This document shows, in pieces, positions 1 to 5,522 of a stretch of DNA of 8,501 bases. The notes under the pieces were generated by a model. It saw only the letters and a program-made list of their open reading frames with translations. It was not told the origin of the DNA and ran no database searches. Source of the stretch: CAYLQD01 sp043819695 (GTDB taxonomy: Bacteria > Planctomycetota > PUPC01); the NCBI GenBank assembly GCA_043819695.1, contig JBDREM010000123.1:1-8501 (forward strand). Direction: 5' to 3'. Each line of letters starts with the position of its first letter. Position 1 is the first letter of the stretch. The translations under genes and the position numbers were made by a program.

Positions 1-153
1 GTTCGACCGCTCCGCCCCGACTTCTTTCGTTATCTCGCAGACGCACCGTTCGCCGTCGCGGAGGCAGTCGATGACGGCCAGGCGGATCGGATGCGCCGCC
101 GCCTTGACGATCTCGGCCTTCAGTCTGTACAGTTGCTTTTGAGCCTTGTTCAT
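1..153 (-). CDS. ArsR/SmtB-family metalloregulator, N-terminal part (runs off the window)
   Basis: The 51 visible codons start at ATG 153 and read leftwards off the edge. The segment AHPIRLAVIDCL (residues 20-31) is the characteristic start of the ArsR winged-helix domain. It is followed by GERCVCEI (34-41), which aligns with the ELCVCDL box in which ArsR proteins place the Cys-X-Cys pair that binds As(III)/Sb(III); here Cys37 and Cys39. Family members are small homodimeric repressors that release DNA on binding metal or metalloid. The start is supported by GAGGAAG about 5 nt upstream of the ATG on the minus strand. A candidate promoter lies at 205-233. The regulated partner would be downstream, off-window. 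The recognition helix is not visible, so the ligand is an inference from the CVC pair alone. Confidence 0.85.
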   Translation of the reverse strand, partial: MNKAQKQLYRLKAEIVKAAAHPIRLAVIDCLRDGERCVCEITKEVGAERSN

Positions 154-204
154 CGCGCTTCCTCTGCACTTTGTCGGTTCGTGCATACGTGAGTGTGTAA
201 ACAT

Positions 205-233
205 ATAGTAACATAAGATTGGCCTCATGTCAA
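205..233 (-). promoter_or_regulatory. Candidate sigma70-type promoter for the ArsR-like gene
   Basis: On the minus strand, TTGACA (228-233, perfect -35) is followed after exactly 17 nt by TACTAT (205-210, 4 of 6 matches to TATAAT). The surrounding 180-230 stretch is clearly AT-richer than its neighbours. It would start transcription near 198, about 45 nt before the ATG at 153. No convincing long dyad operator was seen over it. Confidence 0.5.
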
Positions 234-289
234 ACGACAATTGTCTTGAGTCATCCCCGCTTCGTTGAAAAGCTTTTCTCCCTGGGTGG

Positions 290-375
290 CCCCGACTGTG
301 TCGGGGTCGCCGAAGGCGACAAGAGGCGCGCCAACGACCCTCTTGCGGCCTGCGGCCGCCCGGACGGAGTCCGGG
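290..375. repeat. Cluster of short 3-nt-loop hairpins downstream of the EF-G-like gene
   Basis: Three compact inverted repeats lie in the 238-bp gap after the EF-G-like gene: CCCCGAC-TGT-GTCGGGG (290-306), GTCGCC-GAA-GGCGAC (306-320) and CCCGGAC-GGA-GTCCGGG (359-375). Arms are 6-7 bp and every loop is 3 nt. The last lies 17 nt beyond the stop codon on the minus strand and could help end transcription, but no T-tract follows, so it is not called a terminator. The remainder of 154-391 holds the ArsR promoter and nothing else recognised. Confidence 0.5.
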
Positions 376-391
376 AGGTGTCGCGTCCGGA

Positions 392-2404
392 CTACTTCTT
401 CCCTTCTCTCTTGGCCGCGGCCTTGGCGACGATTGTCTGCTGTATGTTCGAGGGCACGATGTCGTAGTGGCTGAACTCGACGGTGTACGAGCCTTCGCCG
501 CCCGTCATCGAGCGCAGCTCGGTCGAGTAGCTCTGTATCTCGGCGAGCGGGACCTCGCCCGAGACGAGCTGCATGCCGCCGACGACGCCGGTGTCGGAGA
601 TTCGGCCGCGCCGCCCACTCAGGTCGCCCGTGATGTCGCCGATGAACCTCGACGGCACGGTGATCTCGAACTTCATGATCGGCTCGAGCAGCACGGGCTT
701 CGACTTCATGAACGCGTCGGCGAACGCGCGCGAGCCGGCGATCTTGAACGACGCCTCGTCGGAGTCGACCGCGTGGAACGATCCGTCCCGGATGCGGGCC
801 CTGACGTCGACGACCTCGCAATCGGCGATGACGCCCTTCGACATTATCTCGACGATGCCTTTCTCGATGGCGGGCAGGAAGTTCTTCGGGATCGAGCCGC
901 CGACGATCTCGTCGATGAACTCGAGCCCCGCGCCGCGTTCGTTGGGATCCACGTGCAACGAGACGTCGGCGAACTGCCCGCGGCCGCCGGTCTGCTTCTT
1001 GTGCCGGTGGTGCCCGTCGGCCTCGCCCGTGACGGTCTCCTGATACGCGATCTTCGGCACGTGCCTCTCGACCTCGACGCCGTGCCGCCGCTTCATCCGG
1101 CTGAGAACGACGTCGAGATGCAGCGAAGACATCCCCCGCACGACAAGCTCCTTCGTCTTCCGGTCGACCTCGAACGCGAAGCCGGGGTCTTCCTCGGCGA
1201 GCTTCTGGAGCGACGTCGATATCTTCTGCTCGTCACCGCGGCTCTTCGGGCTCACCGCCAGCGCGACCATCGGCGTGAGAAGCGAGACGCCCCCGAACTC
1301 GATCGTCTCTGCGTCGCCGGCGAGCGTGTCGCCCAGCCGGATGTCCTCGATCTTCGCAACGACCGCGATGTCGCCCGCGACGAGACCATCCGACGACTCC
1401 TGCTCCTTGCCCTGCGGCAAGAGCAGCGCGTTGACGCGTGACGACTTGCCCGTGCGGACGACCGTCACGCTCGACGCGGCCATCTTCCCGCTCACGACGC
1501 GGAAGAAGGCGATCTTGCCGACGAACGGGTCCGTTAGGATCTTGAAGACGAACGCGGAAAGCGGCCCGTCCGCGACGGGCACATCCACCTCTTCGTCCGG
1601 GCCGCCCGGCTTGTGTGCCGGCAGGTTGATGCGCGCCGACGGCGCCGGAAAGTACGATGCGATAATGTCGAGCACCTCCGCGACGCCGACCTCCTTCGCA
1701 CCCGAACAACACAGCACGGGCACGATGACCCCCCCGGCGACCGCCTTGCCGAACGCGCCGGCGATCTCGCCGTCGCTCAGCTCCTCGTCATCGAGGTACT
1801 TCTCCATCAACTCGTCATCGGTCTCGGCGATCGATTCGATCACCTCCTCGCGGCCAGCGGCGCCGGCGGCCAGCAGGCTCGTGACGCCGCTGACGCCCGA
1901 GCCTGGGTCGATCGGGCTCATCACCGGCACACAGTTGTTGCCAAACACCTCGCGCACGCTCGCGAGCACCTTCTCGTAGTCGCCGCTGTCCAAGTCGATC
2001 TTCGTGATGACGATCGCCCGCGGCATCCCGTAGCTGCCGGCGATGTTCCACGTGCGGCGGCTGTTCACGCCGACGCCCGCCGCGGCCGAGACGCAGAGCA
2101 CTGCAATGTCGGCGGCGGCCAGGCCCGTTGCAACCTCGCCGATGAAATCCGGATAACCGGGCGTGTCGATGATGTGAATCTCCTTGCCCTTCCACGTCGT
2201 CCTCAGCACCGTCATGTAGATCGAGTGCTGGCGCTCCTGCTCCTCCTCGTCGAAATCCGAGAGCGACGACTTGTCGGGCACGCTGCCCGCGCGGTTCACC
2301 GTCCCGGCCACCTTCAGCATCATGTCGGCCAGCGTCGTCTTGCCCGAGTCGGCGTGCCCGATCAGGGCGATGTTCCGAATATCTTCCGTTGAATACTTGG
2401 CCAT
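392..2404 (-). CDS. Elongation factor G-like translational GTPase (EF-G paralogue)
   Basis: The product is 670 aa, slightly shorter than canonical EF-G (about 700). G-domain motifs are G1 GHADSGKTTL (16-25), switch I ERQHSI (57-62) where canonical EF-G has ERGITI, G3 DTPGYPDF (80-87), G4 TKID (134-137) instead of NKMD, and SGAK (234-237). Domain II begins near 280. Domain IV carries KKQTGGRGQF (469-478), with tip loop GSFHAVDSDE (541-550) that keeps the His needed for translocation. The C-terminus has YSTELRSMTGGEGSYTVEFSHY (split as YSTELRSMTGG and EGSYTVEFSHY, 626-647), typical of domain V. These substitutions match the EF-G2/EF-G-like group found beside a normal fusA, and no rpsL, rpsG or tuf is adjacent. 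A longer frame reaches 2590, but ATG 2404 has GGAGGG 6-7 nt upstream and begins at the conserved N-terminus. Whether it translocates ribosomes, aids recycling or acts in stress is not decidable here. Confidence 0.93.
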   Translation of the reverse strand: MAKYSTEDIRNIALIGHADSGKTTLADMMLKVAGTVNRAGSVPDKSSLSDFDEEEQERQHSIYMTVLRTTWKGKEIHIIDTPGYPDFIGEVATGLAAADIAVLCVSAAAGVGVNSRRTWNIAGSYGMPRAIVITKIDLDSGDYEKVLASVREVFGNNCVPVMSPIDPGSGVSGVTSLLAAGAAGREEVIESIAETDDELMEKYLDDEELSDGEIAGAFGKAVAGGVIVPVLCCSGAKEVGVAEVLDIIASYFPAPSARINLPAHKPGGPDEEVDVPVADGPLSAFVFKILTDPFVGKIAFFRVVSGKMAASSVTVVRTGKSSRVNALLLPQGKEQESSDGLVAGDIAVVAKIEDIRLGDTLAGDAETIEFGGVSLLTPMVALAVSPKSRGDEQKISTSLQKLAEEDPGFAFEVDRKTKELVVRGMSSLHLDVVLSRMKRRHGVEVERHVPKIAYQETVTGEADGHHRHKKQTGGRGQFADVSLHVDPNERGAGLEFIDEIVGGSIPKNFLPAIEKGIVEIMSKGVIADCEVVDVRARIRDGSFHAVDSDEASFKIAGSRAFADAFMKSKPVLLEPIMKFEITVPSRFIGDITGDLSGRRGRISDTGVVGGMQLVSGEVPLAEIQSYSTELRSMTGGEGSYTVEFSHYDIVPSNIQQTIVAKAAAKREGKK

Positions 2405-2455
2405 TTGGCCCTCCGACAGCGCGTTATCGACACAACCTGCACCTGCAAGTCGACG

Positions 2456-2484
2456 ATTATATTCACGCCCTGCCCTTCTGACAA
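2456..2484 (-). promoter_or_regulatory. Near-consensus sigma70-type promoter for the EF-G-like gene
   Basis: On the minus strand, TTGTCA (2479-2484, 5 of 6) is followed after 17 nt by a perfect TATAAT (2456-2461). The predicted start near 2449 gives a leader of about 45 nt that carries the GGAGGG ribosome binding site. This indicates the gene is transcribed on its own and is not part of a translation operon. Confidence 0.7.
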
Positions 2485-2530
2485 GCAAAAAGCACGGGCA
2501 TGACTCAAGCCGCCGGCCCCGCCCCCCCCC

Positions 2531-2632
2531 TCTTACTCTTGCTCTTCCTCTTGCTCTTAATCTTACTCCTAATCTTAATCCTACTCTCACTGACCGCCGC
2601 TCACTGCCCTCTGCTCACTGATTACTGACAAC
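2531..2632. repeat. Two adjoining degenerate tandem repeats (CTCTTA-type and CACTGA-type)
   Basis: From 2531 to 2590 the plus strand is an imperfect 6-nt repeat built from variants such as TCTTAC, TCTTGC, TCTTCC and TCTTAA. It runs into a second imperfect repeat of CACTGA, CACTGC and TACTGA words (about 2586-2630). No gene is supported here; the upstream extension of the EF-G frame through this tract is repeat-encoded. Confidence 0.7.
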
Positions 2633-2762
2633 TCGCCGTCCAGGGCGGGCGTTCGGCCCTATGTCTCGTCATCGCAGAACCGCGAAACCCCTTTCCGCGT
2701 TTGCTCCAGAGAAACTCGATGCGCAAGGTCGGGGCCGGGAAAGCGCGGCGACCACACATTCA

Positions 2763-2818
2763 CCACGAAGCACACGAAGCGCGCGAAGCCGACAACTCAC
2801 CACAGATGAACACGGATG
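2763..2818. repeat. Degenerate CACGAAG and ACACGGATGA repeats
   Basis: The words CCACGAAG, CACGAAG and GCGAAG recur about every 9 nt (2763-2790), followed by CAGATGAACACGGATGAA (2803-2820). The same CACGAAG doublet recurs alone at 4562-4578. These are low-complexity spacer repeats without coding support. Confidence 0.5.
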
Positions 2819-2823
2819 AAACT

Positions 2824-2968
2824 GACAATGGACAATGAACTATGGACCATTGACTACAGACAAAGAAACCTCGACAGGATTAACGGGACGGACAGGATGT
2901 GCGCCGAATAACGCACCCCGTCCCGCGTGGCCGTTGCTGTAGCCGCCCTCCGTGAGGGCGGAAGTGGC
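2824..2968. repeat. Dispersed intergenic repeat, copy A
   Basis: This about 145-bp block begins with near-repeats of GGACAATG/GGACCATTG and continues with a 9-nt periodic tract (GACAGGATT, AACGGGACG, GACAGGATG). It then has GCGCCGAATAACGCACCCCG and a REP-like hairpin. It matches copy B (3201-3317) in order and content, and its right half matches copy C (3437-3491). Confidence 0.75.
2939..2961 (+). repeat. REP-like element 1 (GTAG head, 8-3-8 hairpin)
   Basis: GTAG (2939-2942) is followed directly by the perfect hairpin CCGCCCTC-CGT-GAGGGCGG (2943-2961). An identical element is at 3462-3484. Confidence 0.75.
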
Positions 2969-3016
2969 CATCGCCATCCGTGTGTATCGAGCGAGCCGAC
3001 ATATGTGTTTAGCGCG

Positions 3017-3063
3017 GGCGAAAAGCAGGACAGGCAACGGCGTGCCAGTCCCTCTTTTTCGCC
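3017..3063. repeat. 47-nt imperfect hairpin of unknown role
   Basis: GGCGAAAA (3017-3024) pairs with TTTTCGCC (3056-3063). Inside it GGAC (3028-3031) pairs with GTCC (3048-3051), and GGCA (3033-3036) with TGCC (3043-3046), around a 6-nt loop. This gives 16 bp with a small internal loop and an A-A mismatch. It lies in a gene-free stretch (2970-3200) where I recognise nothing else. Confidence 0.5.
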
Positions 3064-3200
3064 AACGTCGGCCCGCCTTGATCCGTCGTGAAAGTCCTCT
3101 TTGCGCCTCCGCCTTCTTGGTGGGCAGTCACCCGCGTCTCGCCCAACCGTCCTTTCAAGCGTCATCCCCTTCAATACCTGCAACGCGCGCTTTCAAAAAA

Positions 3201-3317
3201 TGGATAATGGACCGTGGACCATGGACACTGGACTACAGACAAGAAGAGCTCGACAGGATCAACAAGATGGACAAGATATGCGCCGAATAACGCACCCCGC
3301 CTCACGTGGACGTTGCC
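3201..3317. repeat. Dispersed intergenic repeat, copy B
   Basis: The order of parts is the same as copy A: GGACCATGGACACTGG-type words, GACTACAGACAA, the 9-nt periodic GACAGGATC/AACAAGATG/GACAAGATA, then GCGCCGAATAACGCACCCCG. Instead of the copy A hairpin it runs into GTTGCC-GAA-GGCAAC (3312-3326) and GCCGCTG-GCA-CAGCGGC (3332-3348), so the hairpin module has been swapped. Confidence 0.75.
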
Positions 3318-3348
3318 GAAGGCAACTCCCAGCCGCTGGCACAGCGGC
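3312..3348. repeat. Two short hairpins with 3-nt loops
   Basis: GTTGCC-GAA-GGCAAC (3312-3326) and GCCGCTG-GCA-CAGCGGC (3332-3348) are perfect inverted repeats separated by 5 nt. The first is the same design as GTCGCC-GAA-GGCGAC at 306-320, differing by one compensated C-G to T-A pair. Confidence 0.55.
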
Positions 3349-3370
3349 CGTGATCCTGTCAATACTTTCG

Positions 3371-3393
3371 CCGCGCCCACGGGACGCGGCTAC
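3371..3393 (-). repeat. REP-like element 2 (GTAG head, minus orientation)
   Basis: On the minus strand, GTAG (3393-3390) is followed by CCGCGTCC-CGT-GGGCGCGG (3389-3371). The stem is complete apart from one pair that is G-T in this orientation. Loop CGT is the same as in elements 1 and 3. Confidence 0.7.
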
Positions 3394-3436
3394 AGCCCTT
3401 CGGCTCGCTCAGGGGCGTGAAGGCCGCGTCGAACGG

Positions 3437-3491
3437 TAACTCACGTGGCGTGGCCGTTGTTGTAGCCGCCCTCCGTGAGGGCGGAAGTGGC
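3437..3491. repeat. Dispersed intergenic repeat, partial copy C
   Basis: This stretch repeats the right half of copy A, from TAACTCACGTGG through TGGCCGTTGTTGTAG and the hairpin to GGAAGTGGC. It has a few substitutions and a small length difference before the hairpin. Confidence 0.7.
3462..3484 (+). repeat. REP-like element 3 (GTAG head, 8-3-8 hairpin)
   Basis: GTAG (3462-3465) plus CCGCCCTC-CGT-GAGGGCGG (3466-3484). It is identical to element 1 and sits in the same context within repeat copy C. Confidence 0.75.
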
Positions 3492-3503
3492 TGGTTCTTT
3501 TGA

Positions 3504-3552
3504 CTGGTCCCTGGTCCCTCGTCCCTGGTCCCTCGTCCCTGGTCCCCAGTCC
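3504..3552. repeat. Seven-unit tandem repeat of a 7-nt word
   Basis: Seven consecutive 7-nt units alternate between CTGGTCC-type and CTCGTCC-type words over 49 nt, with the last unit CCAGTCC degenerate. The reverse complement reads as GGGACCA/GGGACGA units. Confidence 0.8.
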
Positions 3553-3604
3553 ATTGTCAGCTTTATCAGCTTGGCTAGTCCCTCCATAGTAACGGTCACA
3601 ACAT

Positions 3605-3840
3605 GAGGGCCAAAACAGGAAACGCCCCGGGCATTTTTCTTGTTCTTTCTTGGAACAGCGGCGGCGAAAGAACAGAGGCCCCCTACAACTATACACCAGA
3701 AGAGGGCTCAAAACAGGAAACGCCGCCGCCATTTTTCTTGTTCTTTCTTGGAACGGACCCCCGCCCCTCCATAAATATACGCCAGAAGAGAGCTCACAAT
3801 AGGAAACGCCACCGCCATTTTTCTTGTTCTTTTTTGGACC
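3605..3840. repeat. Three spaced copies of a 52-56-nt repeat
   Basis: Copies at 3605-3656, 3702-3757 and 3788-3840 share AACAGGAAACGCC (AATAGGAAACGCC in the third) followed by CATTTTTCTTGTTCTTTCTTGG (as CATTTTTCTTGTT and CTTTCTTGG; CTTTTTTGG in the third). Copies 2 and 3 also share ATACACCAGAAG/ATACGCCAGAAG upstream and are spaced 86 nt apart. The spacers differ, but the copies are too few and too divergent for CRISPR. The minus strand would read KKEQEK-type peptides, which I take as repeat-encoded. Confidence 0.75.
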
Positions 3841-3879
3841 GTATCCGGGCGCCGGCTACTGCCGGCGGCTGCAATTTCT

Positions 3880-3898
3880 CTAAGTGCCAGGCACTTAG
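3880..3898. repeat. TAAGTGCC palindrome, copy a
   Basis: CTAAGTGCCAGGCACTTAG is a perfect 9-1-9 inverted repeat, preceded by GCAATTTCT. Copies b and c are at 4125-4143 and 4382-4400, where the central base is T. It abuts the gene relic at 3900-3974 on the minus strand. Confidence 0.8.
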
Positions 3899-3899
3899 G

Positions 3900-3974
3900 C
3901 CCGTAGAGCTTGTAAACGAGTTGCTCGATCTTCCGGTCGGTGGCGTCGATCTGGCGCTGGAAGAGTTCCTTGTC
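3900..3974 (-). pseudogene. Relic of the C-terminus of a restriction-modification enzyme
   Basis: The minus strand reads DKELFQRQIDATDRKIEQLV followed by YKLYG (25 codons). I recognise this as the near-C-terminal signature of Eco57I-like and other type II restriction-modification proteins with N6-adenine methylase domains, usually of the form QRQIDATDREIDxLVYELYGLT. Nothing upstream on that strand belongs to such a protein: the frame enters a REP-like hairpin pair. Directly after the YG pair the TAAGTGCC palindrome begins, where the family would continue LTEEE. So both sides are cut by repeats and no product is expected. The family call is from memory of the motif and is the least certain part. 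Confidence 0.55.
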
Positions 3975-3981
3975 GCAACTT

Positions 3982-4004
3982 GTAGCACGGCCATCCTGGC
4001 CGTG
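3982..4004 (+). repeat. REP-like element 4, left half of an opposed pair
   Basis: GTAG (3982-3985) plus perfect hairpin CACGGCCA-TCC-TGGCCGTG (3986-4004). Paired with element 5, 18 nt to the right, in the opposite orientation. Confidence 0.8.
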
Positions 4005-4022
4005 TTTGGATCCGGATTTGAA

Positions 4023-4045
4023 CACGGGCAGGATGCCCGTGCTAC
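4023..4045 (-). repeat. REP-like element 5, right half of an opposed pair
   Basis: On the minus strand, GTAG (4045-4042) plus perfect hairpin CACGGGCA-TCC-TGCCCGTG (4041-4023). It differs from element 4 at two positions that pair with each other, so the stem is kept. Confidence 0.8.
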
Positions 4046-4238
4046 GCCTCTCTGCGAACCAGAATTACTGCCCCGATTCACGCCGCCGCTGTAACCACTG
4101 CCTCCGCAGCCAGTTGCAATTTCTCTAAGTGCCTGGCACTTAGACTCCTTAGACTCCGTAGACTCCAAAATCCGCACAACGGCCCGCGCGGGCCAATCCC
4201 CACCCATCGACCGCAGAGATCAGTATTACGTCCCCGGA
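4037..4238. repeat. Intergenic repeat module, first copy
   Basis: Module order: CGTGCTACGC, CCCCGATTCACGCCGCCGCT, TTGCAATTTCT with palindrome copy b (4125-4143), a 9-nt tandem TTAGACTCC x3 (4140-4166), AAAATCCGC, the 14-bp palindrome GGCCCGCGCGGGCC (4181-4194), CCCATCGACCGCA and TATTACGTCCCCGGA. The second copy is at 4295-4551. No supported reading frame. Confidence 0.8.
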
Positions 4239-4294
4239 ACTCCCCGGCCCTGGGGTCACGCGCGGCCTCGTCCTGAGCGAAGTCGAAGACATGG

Positions 4295-4551
4295 CCGTGC
4301 CACGCTCTCCGCCCCGCCGAATTGCCGCCCCGATTCATGCCGCCGCTGTAACCGACTGCCCCGCCGTCAGTTGCAATTTCTCTAAGTGCCTGGCACTTAG
4401 ACCCCTGGCACTTAGACCGCTTAGACCGGGCACTTAGACCGCTTAGACCGCCGGCCCAGATGACCCAGATTTCGGCCACAAAATCCGCGCGACGGCCCGC
4501 GCGGGCCAATCCCCACCCATCGACCGCAAAGATGAGTATTACGTCCCCGGA
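4295..4551. repeat. Intergenic repeat module, second copy, internally expanded
   Basis: It has the same parts as the first copy, with palindrome copy c at 4382-4400 and GGCCCGCGCGGGCC at 4494-4507. It is about 55 bp longer because the tandem section holds two 22-nt units (4408-4429 and 4430-4451) that differ only in the last base, each built from CACTTAGACC and GCTTAGACCG. A short extra stretch follows at 4452-4476. Confidence 0.8.
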
Positions 4552-4597
4552 TATCGCTTGACCACGAAGGGCACGAAGTGAAATGGGGCAGGACGGA

Positions 4598-5101
4598 CTA
4601 GAGGTCGGGCTCGTCGACGGGGTATCTCTGGTCGATTATTCTCCGCGCCTTGTCCCGGAACTCACAGCAGGTGTCGCTCATGGGCTTCTCTATGGGGGGT
4701 GGTCCGAATTTCTTCGTTGCCTCGCTGCGTACTGCAAGTTTGTACCACGTGGTAAAGACCTCGTCGTAGAAGTCAATGAACTCGGGGGCGATCTTGCCCA
4801 GAAGGACCGCGTGAATCGCACAGTGACTGCGGGCCTTTGCGAGCGCCATGTTCGCATGGTCATACTGCTTCGACCAATCCTTGATGTCGTCGCAGGCCGC
4901 TCTGAGCAGCCTGTCCAATCTCAGGTAGACGTCCAGTCGTCGTTCGGCGACGATCTGGTGTCGGTAGGCCCGTTTGATCGCGAAGTAGGTGCAGAGCGCC
5001 CCGGCGGTAGCCCCGATGCCGGCGGCGCAGACGTTAGAGAGCAGGCCCCATATATTGGAGGCCAGCGAGGCGGCGGCCGGAGCGGTAGTGGCAGCGAGCA
5101 T
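4598..5101 (-). CDS. Hypothetical membrane-anchored protein, 167 aa
   Basis: The product begins with a short Ala/Thr-rich segment, then a hydrophobic helix at about residues 18-42 (WGLLSNVCAAGIGATAGALC), which predicts a single membrane anchor. The rest is soluble and mostly helical, Arg/Asp-rich at 48-75 (VAERRLDVYLRLDRLLRAAC), with further helices to about 128. It ends in an acidic tail. ATG 5101 has a very strong GGGAGGAGA about 4 nt upstream. It lies 36 nt after the 66-aa gene and is probably cotranscribed with it. Codon use and GC look like the neighbours. I do not recognise a family. The shape, one N-terminal helix then a helical cytoplasmic part, resembles many uncharacterised phage- and island-borne proteins, which says nothing firm about role. 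Confidence 0.75.
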   Translation of the reverse strand: MLAATTAPAAASLASNIWGLLSNVCAAGIGATAGALCTYFAIKRAYRHQIVAERRLDVYLRLDRLLRAACDDIKDWSKQYDHANMALAKARSHCAIHAVLLGKIAPEFIDFYDEVFTTWYKLAVRSEATKKFGPPPIEKPMSDTCCEFRDKARRIIDQRYPVDEPDL

Positions 5102-5137
5102 TGTTCTCCTCCCGCGAGAAGGGATGCAGTCGAACGC

Positions 5138-5338
5138 TTAGGAGGCCTTGTCTTGAATGGTTTTTAGCGAGCTCTTTATCTCGTTGATGTCGTTCTGCAT
5201 GTCGGCGAGGCCGCTGGCCAGTGCGGCGAGGCCGGCATAGAGGTTACTCCTGCGGGGATCATTTGGCGACGGGTTCGCAGGCTGTTCGCCAGGGTGCGCG
5301 CATTCTGCAAACAGTTCTTTGGCTTTCTCGAAACTCAT
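5138..5338 (-). CDS. Hypothetical 66-aa protein with coiled-coil-like C-terminus
   Basis: The frame is open further upstream (to 5509), but the real start is ATG 5338, which has AAGGAGAG 5-6 nt upstream; the longer N-terminus has no ribosome binding site and an unlikely composition. The protein starts MSFEKAKELFAECAHPGE, has a Pro/Asn-rich linker (20-31), then a helix at 33-62 with hydrophobic residues at heptad-like spacing (LYAGLAALASGLADMQNDIN then EIKSSLKTIQ), suggesting an oligomerising coiled coil. No membrane segment is present. It precedes the 167-aa membrane protein by 36 nt, so the two may be made together and could interact. No family recognised. Confidence 0.7.
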   Translation of the reverse strand: MSFEKAKELFAECAHPGEQPANPSPNDPRRSNLYAGLAALASGLADMQNDINEIKSSLKTIQDKAS

Positions 5339-5385
5339 TTTCACTCTCCTTTCGAAACAGGGCAGGGGTCGGAATCCGCAGGTGT

Positions 5386-5414
5386 TTTGTAGCCGACGGG
5401 CAGCGTGATGGCAA
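5386..5414 (-). promoter_or_regulatory. Candidate promoter for the 66-aa/167-aa gene pair
   Basis: On the minus strand, TTGCCA (5409-5414, 5 of 6) is followed after 17 nt by TACAAA (5386-5391, 4 of 6). The predicted start near 5379 leaves about 40 nt before ATG 5338. It lies in the 184-bp gap after the ankyrin gene. The match is modest, and cotranscription from the ankyrin gene is also possible. Confidence 0.4.
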
Positions 5415-5522
5415 GGGAAAAAATGAGCAAGTCGAGAAGGCACCGCGGCGGATGTTGCATCGTCAAAAACCCGGTCGCAACCCCGAACGGGCGCGGAAAT
5501 AGGTAACATGTCCGCGGATACG

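Noticed and set aside
265..280. AAAAGCTTTT inverted repeat as a terminator for the EF-G-like gene
   Set aside because: It lies more than 100 nt after the stop, has no GC-rich stem, and its T-run is part of the palindrome.
467..1441. Long plus-strand open frames opposite the EF-G-like gene
   Set aside because: They are antisense shadows of a high-GC coding gene, Arg/Asp-rich, without ribosome binding sites or family motifs.
2405..2590. 62-residue N-terminal extension of the EF-G-like frame
   Set aside because: It is Arg/Gly-rich, is encoded partly by the 6-nt tandem repeat, and lies upstream of and across the promoter, while ATG 2404 has a good SD.
3008..3066. Integron attC-like site around the 47-nt hairpin
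   Set aside because: GTT and AAC lie at the outer ends in the wrong order, the 7-nt core boxes do not match, and no integrase or cassette is present.
3605..3840. CRISPR array
   Set aside because: Only three divergent copies, unequal spacers, and no cas genes.
4583..5167. 194-codon plus-strand frame opposite the 167-aa gene
   Set aside because: The minus-strand frame has a strong SD, a membrane helix and a sensible composition; the plus frame is its complement.
5465..5491. Intrinsic terminator after the ankyrin gene (minus strand)
   Set aside because: A run of five T follows a CCCG/CGGG pairing, but the stem is only 4 bp with a 14-nt loop.
5339..5509. 57-residue N-terminal extension of the 66-aa protein
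   Set aside because: No ribosome binding site at the outer ATG. The internal ATG 5338 has a strong one, and a candidate promoter lies within the extension.
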